Of a DNA stretch of 49,154 bases, positions 1 to 10,374 are shown piece after piece. The translations under genes and the position numbers were made by a program. The first letter of the stretch is position 1, and each line of letters opens with the position of its first letter. The notes under the pieces are model-generated. The model saw only the letters and a program-made list of their open reading frames with translations, did not search any database and was not told where the DNA came from. Origin of the DNA: Acrasis kona (Eukaryota; Heterolobosea; Eutetramitea; Acrasida; Acrasidae); the NCBI GenBank assembly GCA_026419775.2, contig JAOPGA020001582.1, positions 1 through 49,154 on the forward strand, in the 5' to 3' direction.

Positions 1-3000
1 TGTTGCTCAGATATACTAAGCTTCCATTGTTCTTTTGATCAACATAATATATTTGAGTTGTAGTTCCATCGGATGAAGTTACTAACAAGAGCAATGAGCT
101 TGTAATAGTCATGTTATCATAAACTGTAATAGGAGTCACTTTATAACCACTATAAACTACAGATGAAGAACATGTCGCACCACATTTGAGTTGGTTGACA
201 TTCGCCCCCGAATAAGTCTCATTAATAATGTTTACCGTGGTAATAACATAGCTGTTAGAGATCAAATTACCCACAATCGATAAAATGCTTGTGTTGTTAT
301 TAAATGTTCCTAATATTACACTGTTGTTAAGATTGTTCGAATTTGCCAATGTTTTCACAACACTAAATCCGCTATCAGAGTTCTTAACAACAAGAACAAA
401 CTCCATGGTACCATTCACGACATAACCAGGCACCACTTGTGTAACATTACCCTTAATACTTGAACTAGAAACAGAGATTTGTGTGGAATTGTTTTGATAA
501 ATAACAAATACAAACGTTGTTGTTTGGGATGTACTGTTATAGTAGTATGAAAGTGTTATATTTGGTGTACTGTATCCGGTTACGTATCCTGTTAGATTTG
601 GAATAATTGTAGCTTGTGTTGGAGTAGGAGTGGGTGTAGGAGATTGAGTGGGAGTGGAAGTTAGAGTTAGCATCGAGGTGGAAGTAGGTGATGATGTTAA
701 AGTAGAAGTGGGGGTAGTAGTTGAAGTCAGAGTTGGCGTAGACGTCTGCACTGAAGTTGATGTGATAGTAGGGGTAGATGTTGGAGTGATTGTAGATGCA
801 GAGGTTTGATTAGGTGTTGGAGTGGGTGTTGGAGTCGTAGTAGAGGCTGGAGTTGGGGTGGGTGTTGGCGTCGGAGTTGGAGTGGGTGTCGGAGTAGGAA
901 TCGGTGTTGGAGTAGGGGTGGGTGTAGGAGTGGGCGTTGGAGTTGGAGTAGGTGTTGGTGTCGGAGTAGGAATCGGTGTTGGAGTAGGGGTGGGTGTAGG
1001 AGTGGGTGTAGGAGTGGGTGTTGGAGTGGGTGTTGGCGTTGGAGTAGGTGTAGGTGTTGGAGTAGGAGTTGGTGTTGGCGTTGGAGTAGGTGTTGGAGTA
1101 GGTGTCGGTGTAGGTGTTGGCGTTGGAGTTGGTGTTGGAGTAGGTGTAGGTGTAGGTGTTGGGGTGGGTGTTGGCGTTGGAGTAGGTGTTGGAGTAGGTG
1201 TCGGTGTAGGTGTTGGCGTTGGAGTTGGTGTTGGCGTTGGAGTAGGTGTTGGCGTAGGAGTAGGTGTCGGCGTTGGAGTTGGTGTTGGCGTTGGAGTAGG
1301 TGTTGGCGTAGGAGTTGGTGTTGGCGTTGGAGTAGGCGTTGGAGTAGGTGTCGGTGTTGGCGTTGGAGTGGGTGTAGGAGTTGGTGTAGGTGTAGGTGTA
1401 GGTGTTGGGGTGGGTGTAGGTGTTGGTGTAGGTGTAGGTGTAGGTGTTGGGGTGGGTGTAGGTGTTGGAGTGGGTGTAGGTGTTGGAGTAGGTGTGGGTG
1501 TAGGCGTAGGTGTTGGAGTGCTTCCACAAGTCGATCCAAAATAAGGATAACTACAAGCACATTGGTCCACACCTACGCAACTTCCATGTCCACCACAAAC
1601 AGATGAATTGTTAGATGGCACTCCATAGCAGATTGGATACTGACAAGCACTACCAGTATAGCCACTGTTGCACTGACAATTATTCGGTCCCACACATGCT
1701 CCATTAACACTACAACTACGATTGTCATATTTAATAAATCCATTGCACGCATATGTAGAGCAGTCACTTCCAGCATATCCACTATTACAAGTACATGTAT
1801 TATAACCTGTGCAGGTTCCATTTCCAGAACATACTGCTCCTGTGCTATTGCTAGGTATTCCATAACAATCAACTACATCACAGCTTGTACCATAATAATG
1901 ATTACTACAATTACATAAGCCTCCAAAACCTCTGTTTACAAAAAGCCCTAAACATCTTACTCCGCCATCAAATCCTCCATAAAAACCCATTGGTTTCTCA
2001 TTCACATCAAATACATAGCTTGTAGCGGAATTTGCATTACCTGCCATATAATTGACTCCATTGGATACTGATGCAAAAACACCTGTTATATGGTTTCCAT
2101 CAAAGAATATAACGAATGAAGTAAAGAAGGCATCCGTTGGTAATTTGTAATAAGTGGGGGTACCACCTGCAGGCATGTAAAGTGGGCTTGAATAATTGAC
2201 GGAAGTTCTTTGGAACTGCACAGAATCCATCCAAAGCCCTGCATAAATATTTAAAACGTCTACTGGATTAACCGGGTCTACATCTTCGAAAAATACAGTA
2301 TTAGAATCATAGATTCCTACCAGTGGTGTCTTTGCGATGCCCGTAGAGTAAACACAATTTCCATGAGCGCTACAGACATTAGTGTCCAGACGCGATAGTC
2401 CATTACAATAAAATGTCTCACAGTTAGCATCGGACGCTCCATTTCTGCAAGCACATGCATTTGGGTTGGTGCACTTACCTCTACCAGAGCACACAGTGGG
2501 ATCAGTGTGGTTTTTACCCCAGCACTGATAAATGTCACATTCATCACCGCTTCTCCCAGATCCACACACGCAGTTATCTGGAGATGAACAAGTGCCGTGT
2601 TGCCCACATACAAAAGAACTTGTATGTAGCTTTCCAAAGCAATTATAATCTTGGCAATATGTATTAAAGTAACCGCTCTGACATTGACAAGTTTCAGGTG
2701 CGGTGCAGTTTCCTTTTGATGAGCATACAGTGGGATCGCTGGGAGAAACACCGGCGCAGCTGAAAGATTTGCATTGGGGTCCAGTGTAACCATTTAAACA
2801 TGTACAACTGCCAGGACTTAAGCAAAGACCATTTGCTGTACAGCTGCTAGTATTGCTCTTCTCTATTCCATTACACTTCCAATTATCACAAGTGCTTCCA
2901 TAGTAACCGGTCAAACAGCTGCAGTTATCAGGAGATACACATACTCCATTACCAGAGCATCCACCGAAACCCGAAGGAACTCCATAGCATGAATAAGACC

Positions 3001-5240
3001 CACAGTCGAATCCTGAATAACCGCTTTGGCAACTGCAAGTACCAGGTGCAATACAACTTCCATGTGATGAGCATGCTGTTGGGTCGGTGTTATTTTTTCC
3101 AAAACATTGGAACATATCACATCGACCTCCGCTAACGCTGAAGGTGCACTGGCAATTATTCGGCGATACACATGTGCCGAAAGTTCCACAACTAGATGAA
3201 TTGGTGCTTGGCAGTCCATTACAATTCCAATACTGACATTCACTTCCATAATAACCCGTGCTGCAAGAACAATTGTTGTTGTATATACAAGTTCCGTGAG
3301 CACTACAAACGGTAGCTTCGTAGTTGTACTTTCCATAACAATTTACAGTGTCACAATTTATTCCAGTATATCCGTCAGTACATACACAACCAGTTCCTGG
3401 CTTTAGGGCAGTAATTCCGATAGTGGTCATACCAGGTGTGTCATATGACCCACCAGTCGCATATCCATAATATCCAAACAAACCAAGGATGTATTCTCCA
3501 GTTCCAAAGTTAATGTCTCTTACGTTTGGTCCACGATCATTTCCAAACATACCAGTACTTCCCAAGCTGGTTGTGTATTTAACTCCAGTCACCACATCAT
3601 AACCAGTATAGTACATAATCCTTAATTGCGTTAAGTATTCACCGGGTGTAAATGTATAAAAACTAGGATAAGCCCCTGTATCAGGTATTGTTGAAGTATC
3701 TCCTTTTCTATTGGTGATCCAGAAGCCGTTTAGATTGACTCCACTTCCTCCTGCTATTCGGTTAATTGATGTATTGTAGAATGTAGATCCAGTGTCTATT
3801 TTAAGTTCACTTCCGGTTAAACGACGTGAACCATATGGACCATATGTATTGATAACGTTCCCCACGGGGCAGTATCCATGTCCAGAGCATACATTCGGGT
3901 CGTTATAGGCTACACCTCCACATGCGCGAATACTACAGTCGCTGCCCAAGCCACCTATTGTACACGCGCAGACATTGTAGTCGGTGCAAGAACCATACCC
4001 CGAACATACTGATGTATTGCTAGAGGCAACTCCATAACAACTAGTCAGCTCACAATTTGAACCATACATATTAGTATTGCACACACATGTGTTAAGAGCG
4101 GTACAGTTTCCTCTACTACTGCAAACATTCGTCCTGTTATATTCTATTCCGTTACATTTATATAGCTGACACAATGGACCCCAGTGATCTGAATTACATA
4201 TACAAGCTCCTGCAACGCACGATCCTTGTCCAGAGCATACTGACGGATCTGTAGAACGTGTTCCATTGCAAATAGAGTAATCACAGTTTGCGCCATAATA
4301 ATCTGCTACACACACGCACTTGTTAACATCCACACATGATCCATGACCAGAGCACACGCTTGAACTATCCGAACCAACTCCAAAACAATTGTTTACGTCA
4401 CAATTGTAGCCGGTGTGGTTTGAATCGCAAACACATCCAGTTCCAGGTGTGAGAGTATAAAACCCAAGGTTTGTAATACCATGTTTCGAGTAACCATCTA
4501 TAAAATATTAATAGTCAACTTAAATTTAAGCATTATTACCAGGCAGATAACTACCAAAGATACCCATCAAGTATTCGTTTGGTGAAAAGTGCATGACAGC
4601 TGACTGTCCATAATACAAACTACCAACCACGTATCCCAAATTGTTTTTTGCTGTCACTAGCTTGAAGGAGTTGAGGTTAGTTGTCTCGATACCATTAATA
4701 TCGCGAAAATATTCCAAATAGGACATGGTATCAAGTCTTGATAAACTTAAGAAAGTTGTTGTGTATGTCGTCGTGGTTGTTGGGTACATAGGACCAGTAT
4801 AGTTAGCTGAAGAAATACCTATTCTTATTCCACCGACCCAATTGTATTGTTCTGTAACCGTTCTTACTTCAAACCTATCAACAACTCCAGTCATCTGAAG
4901 GTCGGTAAAGTTCGTGACACCATAGCCCCAACCAACTGGTCCGTATGTTTTTATAATAGGTGGTGTGCACACTCCGTGGGTAGAGCAGACACTTGGTGAG
5001 GTTGAAGGTATACCAGCGCAGGACCATTGTTCACAGTATTGTCCGAAATAAGCAACATTCGAGCAGGTACAAGTATCGGTTGCAGTACATAAACCTCTAC
5101 CGTTACATACAGTTGGGTCCGTATCGGATATTCCTTTTAACGTTAATTCTCGAGCTAAAAGACTACTCACCATTGCATGTTAGAGCTGTCGTTATACTGA
5201 TGCTGCAAAGCAGCACGAGTAACGGAAGCCCGTAGTACAT
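1..5240 (-). CDS. Large secreted EGF-repeat / jacalin-like / Thr-Pro stalk protein (3' part off window)
   Basis: Three exons can be placed: 5240-5171, 5133-4540 and 4497-1 (introns of 37 and 42 nt, both GT..AG, frame kept), giving more than 1,720 residues. The start Met opens a signal peptide ([19 protein letters not shown]). About 19 EGF-like modules follow, each of the type CxG...VCSxxGxC...CxCxxGYxGxxC. Three modules are interrupted between their third and fourth cysteines by 150-170 residue insertions. The first two insertions look like jacalin-type beta-prism lectin domains (TYGP..G start, [21 protein letters not shown] end); the third is more diverged. After the last EGF comes a Thr-Pro stalk, then a Ser/Thr-rich, Asn-glycosylation-rich region of beta-strand character running off the left edge, resembling REJ/PKD-like regions of protist surface proteins. 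Likely cell-surface adhesion or recognition; ligand unknown. No stop or membrane anchor is visible in the window. Confidence 0.88.
811..1523 (-). repeat. Hexanucleotide (ACN CCN)n coding minisatellite encoding a Thr-Pro stalk
   Basis: The plus strand shows a dense ggtgtt/ggagta/ggcgtt-type array. In the EGF gene's minus-strand frame this reads as roughly 110 Thr-Pro dipeptides, with a few Ile substitutions (TPIPTP) and one short break near 840. Third positions vary freely while first and second positions are kept, so selection acts on the protein. A stretch of about 68 nt at 1071-1138 recurs at 1167-1234, 96 nt apart, showing higher-order duplication. Such stalks are usually rigid and extended. 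Confidence 0.9.
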
Positions 5241-5916
5241 TTTATTTATTGACAAACCGAATATGGCAGGGGATTATATTTTTTTGATGTTTGGCCACGC
5301 GTACATTTATTCCTTTAATGGAATCCTTAATCCCGACATAGAATTACAATTGAGATTGACAAGAAGAATTTTGAGCCCCATGCGGTCTCAGCTCAACTAT
5401 GTAATTAATGTCCTGAATTATGATAACAAGCTATGCTAGAGGAAACTTCTTTCATTTTTACTCCAGTAAGAATTCTACTGGAGATCACGCGGAAGTTTAA
5501 TATTCGTCCGCAGCAAGCCTAAACAAGATAATACTTTTCTGTTAAAAAATTATACTTGGAGAAAAAGCGTTCAACAAACATCTTAAATATTGCGGTATTT
5601 TATTACAATAGGCGTCTATTGGAATTTCTGCGAATTAATTCCAACGCGACTGACTCTGTCGTTCAGTTCTTCAGATTTTGATATTTTAAGGTATGCGTTC
5701 ACCTCGTACTCCGTACTCTGCGTCAGGGTTGTATAAAAATGAGATAATTTAGTATTTGATGAATTGTTCTTTGCATGAGGTCCACGTTATAAATCGATGA
5801 GTTCTTCGCTGATTATTAGAATGAACGTCTCATTGGGCAAGGATAGTCGGCATTCTAACATAAGCGTACTGGTCTCACTCTATGTTGAAGTGAGCAATGT
5901 TTAAACCCTCTTTTGA
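5241..5916. other. Intergenic spacer with a small perfect hairpin
   Basis: No coding signal was seen between the EGF gene start and the ankyrin gene. The one structured item is a perfect 8-bp inverted repeat with a 7-nt loop at 5461-5483 (CTCCAGTA...TACTGGAG). The spacer should hold promoters for the divergent neighbours and possibly an unseen first exon of the ankyrin gene. Confidence 0.5.
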
Positions 5917-6822
5917 TCTTTTGATTTTGTAACAAACGCAAAAATTATTCCAGCACAAGACGTCGATCAAACTGCTATTCTGTTGACCGATGGAATAGAA
6001 ATAACACTACCATGGCAAAATAAAATATCTAAAACTTTGGACATGCCCTTAAGCTTTTCAAGAATTAACCAAAATAAAAGTTATACGATAAGTGAGGCCG
6101 TTTGTTGTCGATCTATAACAGTCACCAATTCAATATGTGAATTAAATGTTGATAAAATGATAGAAGCAGCCAAACAAGGTTGGTTGTCCGGTATGAGACA
6201 TGTCTACAACGAAGAACCCAATGTACCAGTATATTGTTATAATATTGGGCAATACGGGCATTTTGAATTGCTCAGTGAATTCTCAGAAGAGTTACTTAAA
6301 AAAGAAGAATACAAACTTCACCTTTTTATAGGAGCATGTGAAGGAGGTCATATTGAAATAGTCAAGTTGATGTTAACATATGGCGTGAATGATTTTAACG
6401 TAGGGCTCTACGCCGCAAGTCACGGTGGTCATCTGGATATAGTAAAACTTATGATCGAGTTGGGTGCCGACGAGTGGAATGATGCTCTACCAGTATCATG
6501 TATTGGAGGACATGAAGACATTGTAGAATTGTTGATACAAAAAGGAGCCGACAATTGGAACGAAGCACTTGATCAAGCATGCCGTGGTGGTCACATGGAT
6601 ACCATAGAACTACTAATCAAACAAGGAGCTGACGATTGGAACGAAGGTCTCTGCTCTGCATGTAGAGGCGGCCACATCAATGCCGCCAAATTAATGATCG
6701 AACATGGAGCAAACGATTGGGAAAACGCACACAACTGCTGTCTAATCTCTGGCTCTAAAAGCATGCAAACATTTCTCCATCATTACAAAACCATAGCACA
6801 GACAGCCGATAACCACAAGTAA
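5917..6822 (+). CDS. Ankyrin-repeat protein, 5' end unresolved
   Basis: An open frame runs from 5917 to TAA at 6820-6822. It has no ATG until residue Met at 6043, yet the sequence before that (DQTAILLTDGIEITLPW) looks coded and resembles the start of a BTB/Skp1-like fold. Either a short upstream exon is spliced in (an acceptor-like TTATTCCAG ends at 5952) or translation starts at 6043. From about 6310 there are five to six ankyrin repeats of the GGHxDIVKLMIExGADxWN type with little sequence between them. This repeat style, with GADDWNE-like turns, is common in amoebae and in large DNA viruses of amoebae. Binding partner unknown. An AATAAA follows the stop. Confidence 0.75.
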   Translation, partial: SFDFVTNAKIIPAQDVDQTAILLTDGIEITLPWQNKISKTLDMPLSFSRINQNKSYTISEAVCCRSITVTNSICELNVDKMIEAAKQGWLSGMRHVYNEEPNVPVYCYNIGQYGHFELLSEFSEELLKKEEYKLHLFIGACEGGHIEIVKLMLTYGVNDFNVGLYAASHGGHLDIVKLMIELGADEWNDALPVSCIGGHEDIVELLIQKGADNWNEALDQACRGGHMDTIELLIKQGADDWNEGLCSACRGGHINAAKLMIEHGANDWENAHNCCLISGSKSMQTFLHHYKTIAQTADNHK

Positions 6823-6960
6823 CCAATAAAAATGCGTTCAATTCGTATGATTTATTTGAGCACAATTCTTAAATCTTTTTTTCATATTTTTTTAATCATA
6901 AAGCATTATTTTCTTATGCACATTTAAATCCAATTCACACAATTAAAAAAAGTAAAAAAA

Positions 6961-9360
6961 TCATCTCTTCCACGAATGATCGGAGGTCAAGTCTACACCA
7001 CCGGCATCACCCGCATTGTTATTATCTTCTTCATCAGAATACATTTCTACATAATCATTCTTAACATCGTCGAAATCTTCCAGAATGGGCGCAGCTGCCT
7101 CTTCTTCTTTTTGAACTCTAGGTTGATTTTTCCACTGCATGCTCAATTGAACACCGTCCATCATTTTACCCTGCGTAATGGCCTGTACAAGTGTTAAAAA
7201 TGATTCGCGTGCGATTGAAATCCTTACCCTTTCTGCAAATGCACGATTCGAGAATTTAATGATGGCAAAGTTTGGCTCTTCGAACGAGATTTGATCGATG
7301 GTAATTCCCAGCGGTTCGAAATGTGATTTGATGGCTTCGGTGGTCTTTTTATGGGCTGGTATGTTGTTGATGACCACGGTGGACGTTCGATTGTCCAGCG
7401 TTAGTTTACCCGCACCACCCATGGACGCACCGCCCCTGAGCTTGCCTCCTCTCCCTCGTAGAGAAGCGCCGCCCCTGCCTCTGCCTCTGCCCCTCGGCGA
7501 TCCGATCACGTTTGGTTTGTTCGAATCGACATCACCTTGTTCATGGCCATGTCCATTCGTTGTTGTGGATGGCGGAGACGAACCAGCGTTGTTGGATTGA
7601 TTCTCTTGCACGACGGTACTGACTGCTTTGGTCCTCTCCACGTTCTCCTTTTGTTCTTGTAAGCTCTGATCCACGCTCTGCGCCAGTGTTTTTATCCTGG
7701 CCGCAAATCTCGCCTTTTCTTCTCCGTCGGGCATCTTTGCTAACATTTCCATCATTTGGTTCATGTTGCTGAGTTGGCCCTTGAGCATTTCCTCCTTCTT
7801 CTTGTTGATCTCTGCGATGGTCTTTAGCTTTTCTTGTTTTTGGCGTTGTTCGAGGAGAGCTGCCTGAGCGGTGGCGATGGTGTTGGTGGGTATCACGACG
7901 GGTGGTGGTTCTGGAATGGGAATGGTCTTTTGGCCGGGTATGATGAGACCTGGTCTCTTGTTTTGTGATTCGCGACACCAGTCCACCAGGACGAAACGAT
8001 TGTTCATGACTGCATCCGGAGAGGTAACTGCCTTGTGACCGTCGTCTGATTTTTCGAATTGTACGTAGGCTTGTAATTTGTCGAAGCGCACTAGAATGTT
8101 TTTGAGCTCTCCGAATTTTATAAAGTGTTGATGTAATTTGTTGAGGATGGCATCTGCATCCGGACATTCTTCCTTGGGCAGATTGCTGACGAACAATGTG
8201 TTCTTGACTGGTAATTTGTCGATAATGTCCTTGTTTTCAAAGTAATCGTTCCTGAGCACTAGGATGGGAGTTCCCTGCGAATTCTTCATTTGCACTCCGT
8301 TCACTTTTTCGTGTTGATTGTAGTGATTGCGATGGAATCCTCCTCTTCCTCTTCCTCTGCCCATTCCTCTCGAATTGCCCCTTCCTCTGCCTGATTGCTG
8401 TTGGTCGTCGTGCGACGAGTCGTTCATGCCCGGATCCTCCGGATCGTACTCTCTATAATTATATCCTCCTCTGCCGCGCGATGCTCCTCTTCCACGAGAT
8501 CCTCTTCCTCTGTAATTCGAATCGTAATCGCCACCGCCACGTCCCCTTCCTCTATTATTTCTTCTGGGAGAGAATGTTTGTTGGGGCGCATCGTCCGTTT
8601 CCTCGTTCATGGCATTTAGATCGGGTAACGGGGAAGAATCTTGGTTGAGGTCCACATGTGTCTCCTCCACTATTCTCTCTGATGGTTGTTGGTGTTTGAT
8701 TGATTTCGAATCAGAATAGGAATCATTGCCTTGTTCATTTTTATAATGGCGCGATGATGTGCGATAGTCGTTGTAATCGTCCCTGCGTTCGCGACGATCG
8801 TTATATTCTCTAGCAGCATAATAGTCATTCCCACCACGCGAATGACGCCTTTCATCATCCGGACTGTATTCTCTATCGTTACGCGAAGGTCTCGCCGTGT
8901 TTCTTGGATCGTGACCGTCTTGGTTGTAATCAGACCGTCTGTACCTCTTCGAGTATGATTCATCACGATCCGGCGAACGCGATCGATGGCGATGATTGGT
9001 CGACGAAGAAGATATTGCATCGTGCTTTCTCTTGTTAGAGTCGCTCATGCTTGACCTATTCATTGTCGGTTTGGGTGACGGCGCCCTCAACCTTTCACGT
9101 AATTCTTGTGGTAAATATTCTTTTGAATCTAATACGCGAAACAAGTCCTCCACGAACATTTGGGCGTCGTTGGGCAAAAACTCCGCGAGTTGAGAAATGA
9201 TATTCTTCTTGTGCTTTTCTGGATCCGTTTCGTTGGTTTCTTTTAATAGAGCTATAACATAGTTTGTTAAAAGTGATGGGTCGGCTGGTGAGATTGCCTC
9301 CAGCCGACGCTGAAGATAATCTGTAAGTTCCTTTTCATGCTTGTCTTCGTAATATGCCAT
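6961..9360 (-). CDS. RBM26: RBM26/RBM27-like RNA-binding protein
   Basis: Single exon, 799 residues. Residues 1-85 match the PWI-like N-terminal domain of RBM26/27 (ADPSLLTNYVIALL...QLAEFL...FVEDLF..L). An Arg/Ser/Asp-rich stretch and then a block of RG/RGG repeats (about 270-345) follow. The first RRM is near 385-465 (NTLFVSNLP; ends AVMNNRFVLVDWCRE, very like the family's first RRM) and the second near 657-735 (VVINNIPAHK...FAIIKFSNR), separated by a Glu/Lys/Gln coiled coil and a second RG patch. The family is nuclear and, in animals, connects to the PAXT/exosome RNA surveillance machinery. The CCCH zinc finger of animal RBM26/27 was not seen. The tail is acidic. Confidence 0.85.
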   Translation of the reverse strand: MAYYEDKHEKELTDYLQRRLEAISPADPSLLTNYVIALLKETNETDPEKHKKNIISQLAEFLPNDAQMFVEDLFRVLDSKEYLPQELRERLRAPSPKPTMNRSSMSDSNKRKHDAISSSSTNHRHRSRSPDRDESYSKRYRRSDYNQDGHDPRNTARPSRNDREYSPDDERRHSRGGNDYYAAREYNDRRERRDDYNDYRTSSRHYKNEQGNDSYSDSKSIKHQQPSERIVEETHVDLNQDSSPLPDLNAMNEETDDAPQQTFSPRRNNRGRGRGGGDYDSNYRGRGSRGRGASRGRGGYNYREYDPEDPGMNDSSHDDQQQSGRGRGNSRGMGRGRGRGGFHRNHYNQHEKVNGVQMKNSQGTPILVLRNDYFENKDIIDKLPVKNTLFVSNLPKEECPDADAILNKLHQHFIKFGELKNILVRFDKLQAYVQFEKSDDGHKAVTSPDAVMNNRFVLVDWCRESQNKRPGLIIPGQKTIPIPEPPPVVIPTNTIATAQAALLEQRQKQEKLKTIAEINKKKEEMLKGQLSNMNQMMEMLAKMPDGEEKARFAARIKTLAQSVDQSLQEQKENVERTKAVSTVVQENQSNNAGSSPPSTTTNGHGHEQGDVDSNKPNVIGSPRGRGRGRGGASLRGRGGKLRGGASMGGAGKLTLDNRTSTVVINNIPAHKKTTEAIKSHFEPLGITIDQISFEEPNFAIIKFSNRAFAERVRISIARESFLTLVQAITQGKMMDGVQLSMQWKNQPRVQKEEEAAAPILEDFDDVKNDYVEMYSDEEDNNNAGDAGGVDLTSDHSWKR

Positions 9361-9780
9361 TTTCTAGCACAAAAAATTTTACTGGAACAACGGACGACGG
9401 ATTGTGTTTTTTGAATGTGTGATGACTTGGTTGAACCACTACTTGGTGTAGGTTGACTTAATAAGTAGGATTGACCAATGATTGCCTTGGGTCAACTATT
9501 TACGTTTCACACAGTGGAAAAAGAGTTTGTGGAAAAACAGAAACAACCAATACAGGTATGTCATATACATCGCAGAATTGCTTGCTTGCAGACTGATGCC
9601 ACCACCATCATGTGAAGTAATAGTTGAATCAACGTATCCATCGATATTCTAACAACGTTTGGATCATTTTATAGGTCTTCACTTGCATCACATTTGTTTT
9701 ACGGTGGTTTTCAATCTGTATTGCACCGCGATTCTGTGTGACACGCAGTGAACTAACAATTTTATAGCCAATACTTTAAA
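9361..9780. promoter_or_regulatory. Divergent promoter region between RBM26/27-like gene and RPS15A
   Basis: A 420-base gap between two divergent starts with no coding signal. It contains several GGTTGA/TCAACC words and a GACCAATGATTG stretch resembling a CCAAT box near 9471. A 5'-untranslated intron of RPS15A is possible (GTATGTCATATAC near 9555) but cannot be settled from sequence alone. Confidence 0.35.
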
Positions 9781-10173
9781 ATGGTACGCACCAGTGTTTT
9801 GAACGATGCCTTAAGAACCATCCGTAACGCCGAAAAGGCCGGCAAGAGACAAGTCATGCTCCGCCCAAGCAGCAAGGTTATCATCAAGTTCTTGCAAGTC
9901 ATGCAAAAGCACGGATACATCGGAGAGTTCGAACTAGTCGATGACCACAGATCAGGAAAGATCGTTGTTGAGTTGAACGGACGTATTAACAAGTGTGGTG
10001 TCATCTCACCCCGTTATGACGTCCAAATCACCGAGATTGAGAAGTGGATCGCCTCCCTTCTACCATCTCGCCAATTCGGATACTTGGTATTGACCACTTC
10101 AGCTGGTATCTTGGACCACGAAGAGGCACGTAAGTTGCACACCGGAGGCAAGATCTTGGGCTTCTTCTATTAA
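9781..10173 (+). CDS. RPS15A: 40S ribosomal protein S15a (uS8)
   Basis: An uninterrupted 130-residue ORF, exactly the usual eukaryotic length. It begins [19 protein letters not shown] and ends GKILGFFY, with the family's [19 protein letters not shown] and [10 protein letters not shown] segments intact. uS8 binds the central domain of 18S rRNA in the small subunit. Codon choice leans toward C-ending codons (ATC, TTC, AAG), as expected for a highly expressed gene and unlike its neighbours. The ATG follows a short leader ending TTTAAA. Confidence 0.98.
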   Translation: MVRTSVLNDALRTIRNAEKAGKRQVMLRPSSKVIIKFLQVMQKHGYIGEFELVDDHRSGKIVVELNGRINKCGVISPRYDVQITEIEKWIASLLPSRQFGYLVLTTSAGILDHEEARKLHTGGKILGFFY

Positions 10174-10374
10174 ATTACTTTTACTGTTCAAACTACATTT
10201 TTTATTGATATACACCAATCCGATGTCTTGTTGTTGACTACTCTATCCAGTATGTCTTGTTGTTGACGTGTCTGTTCCAAGCCAACTCCAGGTCTCATCC
10301 AATCTACACGTCAGATGCATTATTTATATAAATAAGGAATGTTGCAAAGGTAAACAAACGACAAAATAATCATC

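Noticed and set aside
806-1606. Long plus-strand Gly/Val and Trp/Cys/Arg/Ser repeat ORFs, and minus-strand His/Leu/Gln and Asn/Thr ORFs
   Set aside because: All are alternative readings of the hexamer array. Only the Thr-Pro frame connects to the EGF modules on one side and the Ser/Thr-rich region on the other.
2317-3336. Minus-strand ORFs inside the EGF gene (2317-2793, 2911-3336)
   Set aside because: They are out of frame with the continuous cysteine-rich reading and lack EGF periodicity.
5983-5985. TTG as a start codon for the ankyrin gene
   Set aside because: Eukaryotic genes rarely start at TTG and coding sequence continues upstream; a spliced exon or the ATG at 6043 is more likely.
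7541-8167. Minus-strand 208-codon ORF inside the RBM26/27-like gene
   Set aside because: It shadows the RRM-containing frame and has no domain signal.
10223-10268. Direct repeat atgtcttgttgttgac occurring twice, 29 nt apart
   Set aside because: Only two short copies between RPS15A and membrin; most likely chance or a small local duplication.
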